Below are positions 44,538-52,755 of a DNA stretch of 64,000 nucleotides, piece by piece. The stretch is from positions 1 through 64,000 of the forward strand of contig JAWKPW010000015.1 in the NCBI GenBank assembly GCA_041390465.1, written 5' to 3'. Origin of the DNA: JAABRU01 sp041390465 (GTDB lineage Bacteria; Desulfobacterota; Desulfobacteria; Desulfobacterales; Desulfococcaceae). The position numbers were made by a program, and so were the translations under genes. The notes beneath the pieces were generated by a model, which saw only the letters and a list, made by a program, of their open reading frames with translations, was not told the origin of the DNA and did no database searches. Numbering within the stretch: position 1 is the first letter of the stretch; every line of letters begins with the position of its first letter.

Positions 44538-45805
44538 AAGGCAATCTGCTCCTTTTCATTGGACAGATGATTGCGCAGGGGCAGTTCAGACAGCCTGCCG
44601 GAAATATCCAGCAGTTCAACATATTTTGCCTGAATCAGCCAGATCAGCTTTTTTGCCGTAATATCGCATTTGATCATGGATTCCCGCAGTCTGAGCAAAA
44701 GCAGAGGATCCGCGCCCTCTGTTTTCTGCCAAAGTTTGTACAGAGACTGGCTTGCACCGGACTGTTTTTTCTGTTTCAGCACATCATAATGATGAATCAA
44801 TTGTGCAAGTTCAGCCGCGAGTGCGGGGATGCTCTGCTTTCTCTGCTCATGCAAGATTTCATATTCTGCTTTTGCCTTTATGCCATCTGTTTTCCGTGCT
44901 TTCATTTCCGGACTGTTCACAGCGCCGATGGGCAGGGAAATGCCGAATTCTATGGAAAAGGCTTTGTCGGTCTCATCTTTTTCACTGAGATCATACGCGG
45001 TTTCAATGAATGTGGACCATGCACTGTTTTTTGATTTTTCCAGATCATAACGTGCATTGGCAAGTTCAGTCTCGGTGCGGGCATTTCGCACTGCGGCATT
45101 TTCCTCAGCCGGGGCTGCGGCAATCTCACTGGCTTTTTTGCCTATTTTTTCCGGAGTGATGAGTTTTTCTGCATCCAATGAAATCAGACCCTGCGCACCT
45201 GTATTTCTGCGAATCTCCTCTGTAATGAAATGCAGCCGATTTTTCAGTTCCGCTTCTTCCATCTGCACCCGGAGCAGATCATTTTCCGTATTCATAAGTT
45301 CACTGCTCAGTTTCACGGGATCCATGTCAGACATTCCCGCGCTTTTCTTCAGCACCTGCACAAGATCTTCATACAAATGAATCAAATCTGCATACAGATG
45401 CAGCATTTCTGCATGATACAACCAGTCAATTACAGTGATGTAACGGTTTTTCAGTGCCTGATGCATCAGCAGATCATGGTGCGCGCGATGGGATTGCAGC
45501 ACAGCCTCATTGAACTTTTTTTCATCCCGGATTTGGCTCCAGCCTCTGGATTTGAAGCGTATGGCAACTTCCTGCTGATCGCGTTCAAATTCATCCACTG
45601 CAACCCGGAATTCCACTTCTTCCAGCAAAGATCGGTTCCCTGCATTCTGCAGGAATGTGAGACTTTCTTTCTCAAAAGACAAAGCTGCATTTTTGGCTGC
45701 GGTGGAAAGATATTCGCTGATGCCAATGCCATCTGCACACTGGCAGACAGCGGGAATGATCTGAATGCAGAAAACAATGCAGATACTGCGCAGACAACGG
45801 TTCAT
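44534..45805 (-). CDS. TolC-like outer membrane protein
   Basis: The 423-residue protein has a signal peptide (MNRCLRSICIVFCIQIIPAV) and long helical stretches in two similar halves (LHLYADLIHLYEDLVQVLKK; HHYDVLKQKKQSGASQSLY), the layout of outer membrane efflux proteins. Sequence similarity to TolC is weak, with few strand motifs, so this rests on layout and neighbours. It overlaps the HlyD-like gene upstream and the VTC gene downstream by four bases each. No ABC or RND pump gene is present. It probably forms the outer membrane part of an envelope-spanning channel with the adaptor at 45802. Confidence 0.7.
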   Translation of the reverse strand: MNRCLRSICIVFCIQIIPAVCQCADGIGISEYLSTAAKNAALSFEKESLTFLQNAGNRSLLEEVEFRVAVDEFERDQQEVAIRFKSRGWSQIRDEKKFNEAVLQSHRAHHDLLMHQALKNRYITVIDWLYHAEMLHLYADLIHLYEDLVQVLKKSAGMSDMDPVKLSSELMNTENDLLRVQMEEAELKNRLHFITEEIRRNTGAQGLISLDAEKLITPEKIGKKASEIAAAPAEENAAVRNARTETELANARYDLEKSKNSAWSTFIETAYDLSEKDETDKAFSIEFGISLPIGAVNSPEMKARKTDGIKAKAEYEILHEQRKQSIPALAAELAQLIHHYDVLKQKKQSGASQSLYKLWQKTEGADPLLLLRLRESMIKCDITAKKLIWLIQAKYVELLDISGRLSELPLRNHLSNEKEQIAL

Positions 45806-47793
45806 TGCACATCCTCCATACGAAGCATTTTTGAAGGATGTTTTCCGCCTTCATCAAAGGTGAGGACAAGTTTTCTGCGCTCGGCATCAAAGCAGATGCC
45901 TTCCGGATTCAGATTTTTGAAATAACGGATATATATTTGTTTTCCTTCTGCATCATAGACCCGGAGCGCTCCGGTGCGGATGCTTTTTTTCCTGTCATTT
46001 TTTCCGCAGGACAGCACATACAGACGATCCTGATAAAGATACAAATCCGATATGCACATGGCTTTTCCGGATATTTCATCCGGCAAATCCAGCTCCCGCC
46101 AAATCTGCACATTGTCCGGAACAATCCGCTTTTCCTGCAGAACCTTTTCCATTTCGCTGATCCGCAGTATCACGGCTCTGTTTTTATTCAGGGGATTCTT
46201 GCATCCCGCATACAGGGCATTCTGATGCCAAAACATGCCTTCGATCTCCATTTCCCCGCTTTTTATCCATTCAGCCCAGTCTGATCCTGCGCTTTTTTTC
46301 GCGGCTTCCATCAGCAAATCATACAGAAGAATCTGCTGCTGTGCCTCAAATTCGGTTCCATTGCGCCGAATCTGCACAAAAAGTTTTCTGTGATCCGGCA
46401 GTTGTCCGTTTTTTTTCCGAGTTTGGGAACTGGCAATGTAAATGTTGCCGTTTTCATCTGTGCAGATGGCTTCCATATCATCCATTTCTTTCATTCCCTT
46501 TACAGTTGTTTTGTCCCTTACCATACCATCGGAATCCATCAGATACAGGACAGGCTCCCTGTTTTCTGTTTCATCGCTGATGAGCAGAAACTGATGCAAA
46601 TCCGGCAGATAAATCAATCCTGATGCCTCGATTTCCGGAATGTTTCCCATCAGTTTGGATTTGCGGATGTCAACCGTATCTCTGCTTTTCTCTGGCGGAT
46701 TTTCCGGTTCCGCAGCATACAGACTCAGATGCAGCCATTTGCTGATTTGATCTGTAATTTTTGCAACATATTGATTTTCCATGCTTCCTTCGGGACAGAC
46801 CATCACTTTTTCTCCCAGCAGAAAAGGATTGTCTTCGGGCAGCCGGATTTCCACTTCCCTGCCCCATATCTGCATATCCGGCCGCTTTCTCAGGCGCAGG
46901 GGATATTCCACAATGCGCGATCCTGTTCCCACAATTTCAGCCTGCACGCGCCTGCCACTGCTGCTGAAGGAAACAATTTCCACGCTTTCGCCCACTGCCG
47001 CACTGTGATGCACATGCTCATGAATATAGGCACTTACATAGGAAGGGGATTGGCTGTACAGGGTCAGAATGGGCGCAAAGGGTGATACCTTTTCCCCTCT
47101 TTTGCACAGAACTGAACCCACAATTCCATCCAGTTGTGAATAAATCAGAAGTTTCTGCTTTTCCTCTTTCAGCAGAGCCAGTTCCCTTTCCAGGCTTTCA
47201 ATCCGCACATCTGCCGGATTTTCAGGGGATTGAAGACTTTTTTTCAGATTGTCGATCTGCACCTGAATTCGCTTTGCATTCACCTGCTTTTCCTTTTGCA
47301 GCAGTTCGATTTCCATTTCTATGGGACTGCGTTTTCCTTTTTTTGCCTGCACTTCATTCCCCGCGATGCTCTGCAGACCTGCGGACACTTCTTTGTTGAA
47401 ATTGTATCTGGCCCGCAATTGTGCAATATTGGAATCACTTTCATTGATGACAGCGGCCTTTTCCGCATTGAGCTGCCTGATTTGTGCGCGGATTCCTTCG
47501 GTATCAATGCCTTCCTGCAGTTTCAGTTCTTCCAACTGATGGGAAATCTCATTGATCCGCAAATTCAGTTCCGGTCTTTCCAGTTCCGCGAGCAGCCTGC
47601 CCCTTTCAACTGTCTGCCCCGGTGTCACATGGATATTGCGGATTTCCACCCCATGTTCACAATTGACAATCACCTCCCTTGTCTCTGCAATTCCCTGAAA
47701 ACAGGTATTTTCCTGTTTTCCGTCCAAAGAGGCTTTGGCAATGAGAACAAAAGCCAGTATCCATGAAAGCAGAAGCATTTTTGTTTTTTTCAT
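45802..47793 (-). CDS. HlyD-type adaptor fused to a periplasmic beta-propeller
   Basis: The 663-residue protein begins with a membrane anchor (MLLLSWILAFVLIAKASL) and an adaptor region: lipoyl half (VIVNCEHGVEIRNIHVTPGQ), coiled coil (about 75-235), lipoyl half and barrel (YSQLDGIVGSVLCKRGEKVS, VSAYIHEHVHHSAAVGESVE). From about residue 385 a six-bladed-propeller-like domain follows (IEASGLIYLPDLHQFLLISD, MDDMEAICTDENGNIYIASS, NLNPEGICFDAERRKLVLTF), resembling the SdiA-regulated/phytase-like esterase group. This fusion is unusual. It has GGAGG before the start and overlaps the TolC-like gene. It should bridge the periplasm and perhaps bind or act on phosphorylated material there. Confidence 0.82.
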   Translation of the reverse strand: MKKTKMLLLSWILAFVLIAKASLDGKQENTCFQGIAETREVIVNCEHGVEIRNIHVTPGQTVERGRLLAELERPELNLRINEISHQLEELKLQEGIDTEGIRAQIRQLNAEKAAVINESDSNIAQLRARYNFNKEVSAGLQSIAGNEVQAKKGKRSPIEMEIELLQKEKQVNAKRIQVQIDNLKKSLQSPENPADVRIESLERELALLKEEKQKLLIYSQLDGIVGSVLCKRGEKVSPFAPILTLYSQSPSYVSAYIHEHVHHSAAVGESVEIVSFSSSGRRVQAEIVGTGSRIVEYPLRLRKRPDMQIWGREVEIRLPEDNPFLLGEKVMVCPEGSMENQYVAKITDQISKWLHLSLYAAEPENPPEKSRDTVDIRKSKLMGNIPEIEASGLIYLPDLHQFLLISDETENREPVLYLMDSDGMVRDKTTVKGMKEMDDMEAICTDENGNIYIASSQTRKKNGQLPDHRKLFVQIRRNGTEFEAQQQILLYDLLMEAAKKSAGSDWAEWIKSGEMEIEGMFWHQNALYAGCKNPLNKNRAVILRISEMEKVLQEKRIVPDNVQIWRELDLPDEISGKAMCISDLYLYQDRLYVLSCGKNDRKKSIRTGALRVYDAEGKQIYIRYFKNLNPEGICFDAERRKLVLTFDEGGKHPSKMLRMEDVQ

Positions 47794-47837
47794 AATACAC
47801 CTCCGGAAAGTCCAAGCAAGGTTCCATAAATTTTCGG

Positions 47838-47871
47838 AAAAAACCGGATTTTTCCGAAAAATCCGGTTTTT
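47838..47871. terminator. ACCGGATTTTT-family hairpin between DUF4956 and adaptor genes
   Basis: AAAACCGGATTTTTCC and GAAAAATCCGGTTTT form a stem 45 bases upstream of the adaptor start. On the minus strand it lies after the DUF4956 stop, so it could end or trim that transcript. Confidence 0.6.
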
Positions 47872-47901
47872 TGAAATACACGAAAATTTTTGTTTGCCTG
47901 C

Positions 47902-48585
47902 TTAAAGTTCGACAGTTGTTTCCTGCAGCAGAAGGCTTACCCCCCGGATATTTCCGATTTTGTTAAGTTCTTCCACCAGTTGGGCATTGTCTTTGCCTTT
48001 TTTCATTTTGATATGGTATGCGTAATCCAGACGTTTGCCCTGAGCCGCATCGCGCAGGGTAATCAGTGCAAAGATTTTGCAGTTGTTTTTCAGAATTTCC
48101 GCAAGATGCAGTTTGTCATCCGGGTTGTTTTCCATATTGAAGCGCAGCATACCGTCAAAACAGGTTGCCTGTCCAAAGGGGGAAAGATAAAGAATAAACG
48201 CGGCTGTGCAGAATCCCACTGTTCCCGCAATGGCAATGGAATAACCGCCCACACCGCAGGCAATTCCCGCTGCCAGTGATGCAAACATGAAGATGATGTC
48301 TCTGGGATCTTTGAGACTGGTGCGGAAACGGATAATCGCGAGCGCGCCCATCATGCCCAGTCCGCTGGCAAGACTGTCACCGATTGCCTGCATCACGGTT
48401 GCAGCCACAATGGAACCCAGCACCAGAGACTGCACATAATTGCGGGAATAGGACAGACCCCGGAAGGTTTTTTCATAGGTCATGGCAATCAGCACAGAGA
48501 GCATAAAAGACATCAGCACGGTATAAATCACTGTAATCAATGTTGGATTTGCAGAACTGGTCTGCAGTGTCAGAATATCAGGCAT
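47902..48585 (-). CDS. DUF4956 membrane protein
   Basis: The 227-residue protein has about four membrane segments (TLITVIYTVLMSFMLSVLIA; YVQSLVLGSIVAATVMQAIG; MMGALAIIRFRTSLKDPRDI; FASLAAGIACGVGGYSIAIA) and a cytoplasmic C-terminal domain. GALAIIRFRTSLKDPRDIIF is the signature of DUF4956, a family often encoded beside VTC-domain and CotH or DUF4353 proteins. The C-terminal part resembles a small ferredoxin-like regulatory fold. In this locus it could be the membrane channel or anchor for the VTC enzyme. AAGGGAGAT lies before the start. Confidence 0.9.
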   Translation of the reverse strand: MPDILTLQTSSANPTLITVIYTVLMSFMLSVLIAMTYEKTFRGLSYSRNYVQSLVLGSIVAATVMQAIGDSLASGLGMMGALAIIRFRTSLKDPRDIIFMFASLAAGIACGVGGYSIAIAGTVGFCTAAFILYLSPFGQATCFDGMLRFNMENNPDDKLHLAEILKNNCKIFALITLRDAAQGKRLDYAYHIKMKKGKDNAQLVEELNKIGNIRGVSLLLQETTVEL

Positions 48586-48770
48586 AACGATCTCCCTTCC
48601 TCATCCTGCGCAATATCATAGTGGTAAAAGCAATGCATTCAGGTGCCAGTTTTCGGGGTTCAGTATTCGGGTTTCGGTATCAGGGCCAGTTTTCAGTATG
48701 TTGTTTTCCTGACACCTGACACCGATCTCCCAAATTCCTGCCTCCTTCCTGAACCCTCTCCTGACTGTCA

Positions 48771-51164
48771 TCAGAAACGGTTGGCTCCGATGGTTGTCAC
48801 AGCACCGGAAACTGTAAAACTGGTATATTTGCTTCCCGGAGTATAGATTCCATTTTCATGCAGACCGTCAGTGACTGTGCCGCTTGAAGTTCCTCCCAGA
48901 TAAACATCATATGTGGAACCTCTTGTGAGTTCCGGAAAAGAAAAGACAATGGACTGGTATCGCTTGGAAGGTGCAAAGGTAAGAATCTCATTGCCCGTGC
49001 TGGTCTGAATATGAAACAGTGTTCCTGCCGTGCGTGCAGAATTCAGGTTCAGCAGAACCGAATACTGGCTGGAGGATGTGCTGGGAGCCTGTGCCATGCC
49101 GGAACTGCCTGCGGCCAGCAGAAACCCTCCGGTAATTCTGAATGTTCCCAGATAATCCAATGCCCCGTTGCCATTGTCTGTGGGGCCGTTGACAATCACA
49201 GTGCCTCCGGTCATTTCAATGGAACCGTTTGCATCAAGACCGTCTCCGGAGGCATTTATCACAATACGGCCTCCGTTGATGTAAAGCCAGTAATTGCCTG
49301 AAGACACAAAAGTATCCTGACCCGGCATCCCACCGGGTCTCCCCGTCTGCCCCGGGTGCATCATTCCGGAACCGTCATTGCCTCCTGCCACATTGATGCC
49401 GTCATCACTGGAAACAATGCTGATATCTCCGTCATTGACAGTGATAACAGCACTTTCAATGCCTTCATAGGATTTTGCAATGACAATATCTCCGTTATTG
49501 ATTTCCACAGAGGAATCCGCATGAATGCCGTCATCTCCCGAAGAAAGATTGAAAACACCGCTGTTGATTGCCAGGATTCCGTTGGAATGGATGGCATCAT
49601 CAGCCGAACTGATGGCAAAAATACCCTCATCAATCGTTACACTGGTACCGGCCTTGATTCCTTTGGCAGATGTGTCTCCGCTTACTGTTTTGCTGCTGCC
49701 TCCACCGGAAGTGAGAACAAATTCACCGTCAGAAATTGTCACGCTGGTCTGCGCGGCAATGGCATCTCCTCCGGATGTTATCCGGATTTCACCGTTTTCA
49801 ATGGAGATATACCCTTCTGCGCTGTCTTCATCATTGTCCGATTTCAGGCCATCTCCACCCGCGTTTACAGTGATGTTTCCGTCTTCAATCACAAGACTGT
49901 TTTTTCCCCGTATGCCGTCATCAGCAGAAGTTACCGTAATGGAAGCATCTGAAAGAACCAGATCATCTTTGGATGCAATTCCGTCATTGTAATTTGCCTC
50001 AACTGTCAGAGAACCGGAGCCGGATATGGTAAGATCATCCTTGCTGAACACTGCCGCATTGGGCTGATCCGTTTCCGTGCCGTCCGAAATATACGCGGCT
50101 CCGTCAGAAATATAATTTTCGCTATTGTCCGCCAGGATGATACGGGTTTCCTCTGCATTCATGATATAAACAGCAGGCCCTTTGGAACTGTGAATGCTGA
50201 CTCCGTTGAACATGAGATTCACACTTTCCGCATCTTCCGTGTTTACTGTAAGCTGTCCGTCCGTCAGACTGCCGCTGATATGATAGATGCCCGCAGATGT
50301 GATGGTTGCTGTGCTGCCTTCCGCGCTTGCACCGCTTCCGTTTATGCTTATGGAATTTCCATTCAGAATGATCCGGGTATTGAGTGTGGTGCCTGCGGCA
50401 TTGGCTGTTCCCGGTGTGGGGGAAAGTGTCTGGGGAATCCCGGTTCCGTCCGGTAAACGTCCAAAACTGCAGCCTTCCGGCGCATCAATGTCTTCCCAGT
50501 CAAACGCATCAACAATGTTCTCCCCTTTGTACAGAATCACACTGTCATCTGCTCCCAGTTTGAAGGCAACATATGCACTGCCGTCTGCCGGAGCCGTATC
50601 TGTTGCCTGAATCAGATAAAACTGACCCGGCTGCAATGTCACAGCAGGCAGGGAAATTTTTTCATGATCAGCTTCCTCATCTGTGAGGGAATAGTCGGCA
50701 AGATTCACGGCCTGAGTGCCTTTTACATAGAGTTCAATCCAGTCACTGCCGTCATTCACGTCTTTGGCCATGATTTCATTGATGACCAGATCACCTGTAT
50801 TTTCACCAAAAGCAGTGATGGCCAGATCAATATTTTCACTGGCCTGCAAAACCAGATCCACCCAATAGGTCACGGAATCTCCCAGATCAAGGCAGGGAAT
50901 ATGCACAGACAGATTGCTTTCATTATATTCCGCGCAGGCAGTCCGGTTTTTTGCATCCCCGAAATCTGTCAGACGGAGAACATCGCCTGTCACTTTCAGA
51001 TCCACCCAGTAATAACCTTCCCCGATTTTCAGGGAAGGAATATGCGCAGTGGCTGTGCTGTAATCATAGGTTGTGCAGGTTCCGGCTGCCAGAATCTGCG
51101 GAAAGCAGAATATGCTGAACAGAATGAAAAACATTCTGATTTTGTCTGATATTCTGAAATTCAT
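48771..51164 (-). CDS. Secreted DUF4353 (Cthe_2159-like) beta-helix protein with LTD domain
   Basis: The intact 797-residue protein starts behind AAAGGAGGCATTTCC. It has a signal peptide (MFFILFSIFCFPQILAAG), two short repeats each ending in a YWVDL strand (residues about 35-125: AHIPSLKIGEGYYWVDL; VHIPCLDLGDSVTYWVDL), a lamin-tail domain (VINEIMAKDVNDGSDWIELY) and a long DUF4353 region with many SADDGI/GGDGLKSDNDEDS-type turns (DGIASKDDLVLSDASITVTS; GDGLDANGSIEMTGGTVIVN), forming a beta-helix rich in Asp, likely calcium-binding. Unlike its paralogue at 41289 it lacks the dockerin. It is probably displayed at the surface and may bind acidic polysaccharide or polyphosphate-like polymer. Confidence 0.9.
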   Translation of the reverse strand: MNFRISDKIRMFFILFSIFCFPQILAAGTCTTYDYSTATAHIPSLKIGEGYYWVDLKVTGDVLRLTDFGDAKNRTACAEYNESNLSVHIPCLDLGDSVTYWVDLVLQASENIDLAITAFGENTGDLVINEIMAKDVNDGSDWIELYVKGTQAVNLADYSLTDEEADHEKISLPAVTLQPGQFYLIQATDTAPADGSAYVAFKLGADDSVILYKGENIVDAFDWEDIDAPEGCSFGRLPDGTGIPQTLSPTPGTANAAGTTLNTRIILNGNSISINGSGASAEGSTATITSAGIYHISGSLTDGQLTVNTEDAESVNLMFNGVSIHSSKGPAVYIMNAEETRIILADNSENYISDGAAYISDGTETDQPNAAVFSKDDLTISGSGSLTVEANYNDGIASKDDLVLSDASITVTSADDGIRGKNSLVIEDGNITVNAGGDGLKSDNDEDSAEGYISIENGEIRITSGGDAIAAQTSVTISDGEFVLTSGGGSSKTVSGDTSAKGIKAGTSVTIDEGIFAISSADDAIHSNGILAINSGVFNLSSGDDGIHADSSVEINNGDIVIAKSYEGIESAVITVNDGDISIVSSDDGINVAGGNDGSGMMHPGQTGRPGGMPGQDTFVSSGNYWLYINGGRIVINASGDGLDANGSIEMTGGTVIVNGPTDNGNGALDYLGTFRITGGFLLAAGSSGMAQAPSTSSSQYSVLLNLNSARTAGTLFHIQTSTGNEILTFAPSKRYQSIVFSFPELTRGSTYDVYLGGTSSGTVTDGLHENGIYTPGSKYTSFTVSGAVTTIGANRF

Positions 51165-51256
51165 GGAAATGCCTCCTTTGGCCTCAGTTTTTTCATCCAC
51201 AGGCACAAGCTGGAAGTTTATGCTGCCTGTTTGTCAATTTTGGATCTGTGATCTGC

Positions 51257-51293
51257 AAAAAACCGGATTTTTCCAAAAAAAATCCGGTTTTTC
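51257..51293. terminator. ACCGGATTTTT-family hairpin upstream of the first DUF4353 gene
   Basis: AAAAAACCGGATTTTTCC and AAAAATCCGGTTTTTC form a stem between the small secreted protein gene and the DUF4353 gene, third copy within this locus. Confidence 0.6.
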
Positions 51294-51364
51294 TCTGCAG
51301 ATTAAATCACAAAATCAAACTTGACAGCGCACTGTTTTTAATTGAAAAATGCCCCATGTTTTTT

Positions 51365-51886
51365 TCAGAAAGCAGACTGCACTGTTTCGGAAATTGTGTC
51401 CGCAGCCGTTTCTGACTCTGTTTCCTCTGCAGATTCCGAATCTTCTGCGGTATCTGCGTCTGAAGCAGAAGAGGCAATTTTCGCAATGAGTTCGGCTGCC
51501 TGTTCCGCTGTAATCAGTCCGCAGTCTGCGGCCTTCTGGACTGCGGCAGACATTTTTGTATTCATAAGCGTTTTAAAAGTGTCCAAGTCTACGCTGTTGC
51601 TTTCCAGGACTGCGCCCGCGCCCATATGGGATGCTGCCAGCTCTGCTTTTATCACTTCCAGAGTTTTCCCGGTGATTTCAGACAGAGCTTCCGCTGCCAT
51701 ATTGTCGTGAATGGCCTTGTCAAGCAGATGTGCCGCCGGAGGTCCAAAGCCCCGTCCTTCAGGTCCCGGAGGCCGCATACCCGGTCTATGTCCCTGTCCC
51801 GCATAGGTCACAGCGCAAAGGCTCAGCACAAGCAGCGCTGCAACAGTGAAAATTCCCGTTTTTGTTCCACCGATGATGTTTCTCAT
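51365..51886 (-). CDS. Small secreted acidic protein
   Basis: The 173-residue protein has a signal peptide (MRNIIGGTKTGIFTVAALLV, cleavage after TYA), a Gly/Pro/Arg-rich stretch (GHRPGMRPPGPEGRGFGPPA), a helical middle (LLDKAIHDNMAAEALSEITG, FKTLMNTKMSAAVQKAADCG) and a very acidic Ser/Glu/Asp-rich tail. No family was recognised. The acidic tail could bind calcium. The start is chosen at the second ATG, eight bases after GGAG. It is the first gene of the minus-strand locus that contains the DUF4353, DUF4956 and VTC genes. Confidence 0.75.
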   Translation of the reverse strand: MRNIIGGTKTGIFTVAALLVLSLCAVTYAGQGHRPGMRPPGPEGRGFGPPAAHLLDKAIHDNMAAEALSEITGKTLEVIKAELAASHMGAGAVLESNSVDLDTFKTLMNTKMSAAVQKAADCGLITAEQAAELIAKIASSASDADTAEDSESAEETESETAADTISETVQSAF

Positions 51887-52268
51887 AGTCATCTCTCCTT
51901 TTCTGATGAATGTTTTGAAGCCTGGGGCTTCGTGAAAAAATACGGAAAACCGGGTGCAAAAAACTGTTTTCCGAAAAATCTGCGGGGAATATAACAGATG
52001 AATATGGAGAAATTTCGGAGGAAATGTGGAGATTTTATGGAGTTTCAGGCTGTGGGGAAATTTTTGCTGTATTTGTTTTTTCCATCCGGAAATTTCTGAA
52101 AATTTTCAACCTGTTCTTCCTGAGGTCTCCTGCTCACCCGACAGTGACAGGGGGCCCGGAAGTCTTGGGTGATTCCCGGAAAAAACATACCTCAGATTTG
52201 ACAACTTTCCAAAAGTTGCAAATCTTTCAGGTGAGTGAACCGGAACATTCATTTTCAGAAATCACCCT
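51887..52268. other. Intergenic region upstream of the VTC locus
   Basis: The likely promoter of the minus-strand locus lies at its left end. A hairpin AGATTTGACAACTTTCC/AAAAGTTGCAAATCT is at 52195-52226. A frame of 199 codons crosses this area but has no ribosome site and runs through palindromes, so it is not called. Confidence 0.45.
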
Positions 52269-52399
52269 GGTGGACTGTCAAAAATTTTTTTCCCTTTCAG
52301 AAAAAACTGCCAGGGAGTGCCAAACTGAAAGTTTGACAGACTTCCAAACTTTCAGTTTGGGCTCCTCAAAATGCAAAAAAACTTATTTGACAGTCCACT
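52269..52399. repeat. Nested palindromic element
   Basis: Outer arms GTGGACTGTCAAA (52270-52282) and TTTGACAGTCCAC (52386-52398) are perfect inverted repeats. Inner arms CCAAACTGAAAGTTTG (52320-52335) and CAAACTTTCAGTTTGG (52345-52360) form a second perfect stem. The whole can fold as a stem-loop in a loop. It may be a non-autonomous mobile element or a structured RNA. Confidence 0.6.
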
Positions 52400-52755
52400 C
52401 AGCCTTTTTATGGCCTGTTGCTTATGTGAAATCTGAAAAGGATTTCAGCATTATTTATGGCATGCCCCTGTTTTGCAAAGATTTGTTTGTTTTTTCAAAT
52501 TGTTGGATGAAAATGGCAAAAACATGCCGATTTTGGCAAAAAATTGCCGATTTGATGGAGGCCGGAAGGATTCCCGCAAAGCGGATTTTGCAGAAATATA
52601 TCTGTGATAAAAGCATATTATGATAAAAATAATCAGAATTTCCGTTCATGGCACATGAATTGCTTGGATTATTGCCTTGCAAAGAAAAATCTGCAACAGG
52701 AACTTCCTTCCATCCCGTTGGTAAAAAAATGACATTTTAAAAAAAAGGAAAGCGT
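52400..52755. other. AT-rich leader of the hexapeptide protein gene
   Basis: No gene was seen. AAAAAAAGGAAAGCGT just before 52756 is the ribosome site of the next gene. Confidence 0.4.

Noticed and set aside
52024..52623. A 199-codon open frame upstream of the hexapeptide gene
   Set aside because: It runs through nested palindromes, has no ribosome site, and its residues are not protein-like.
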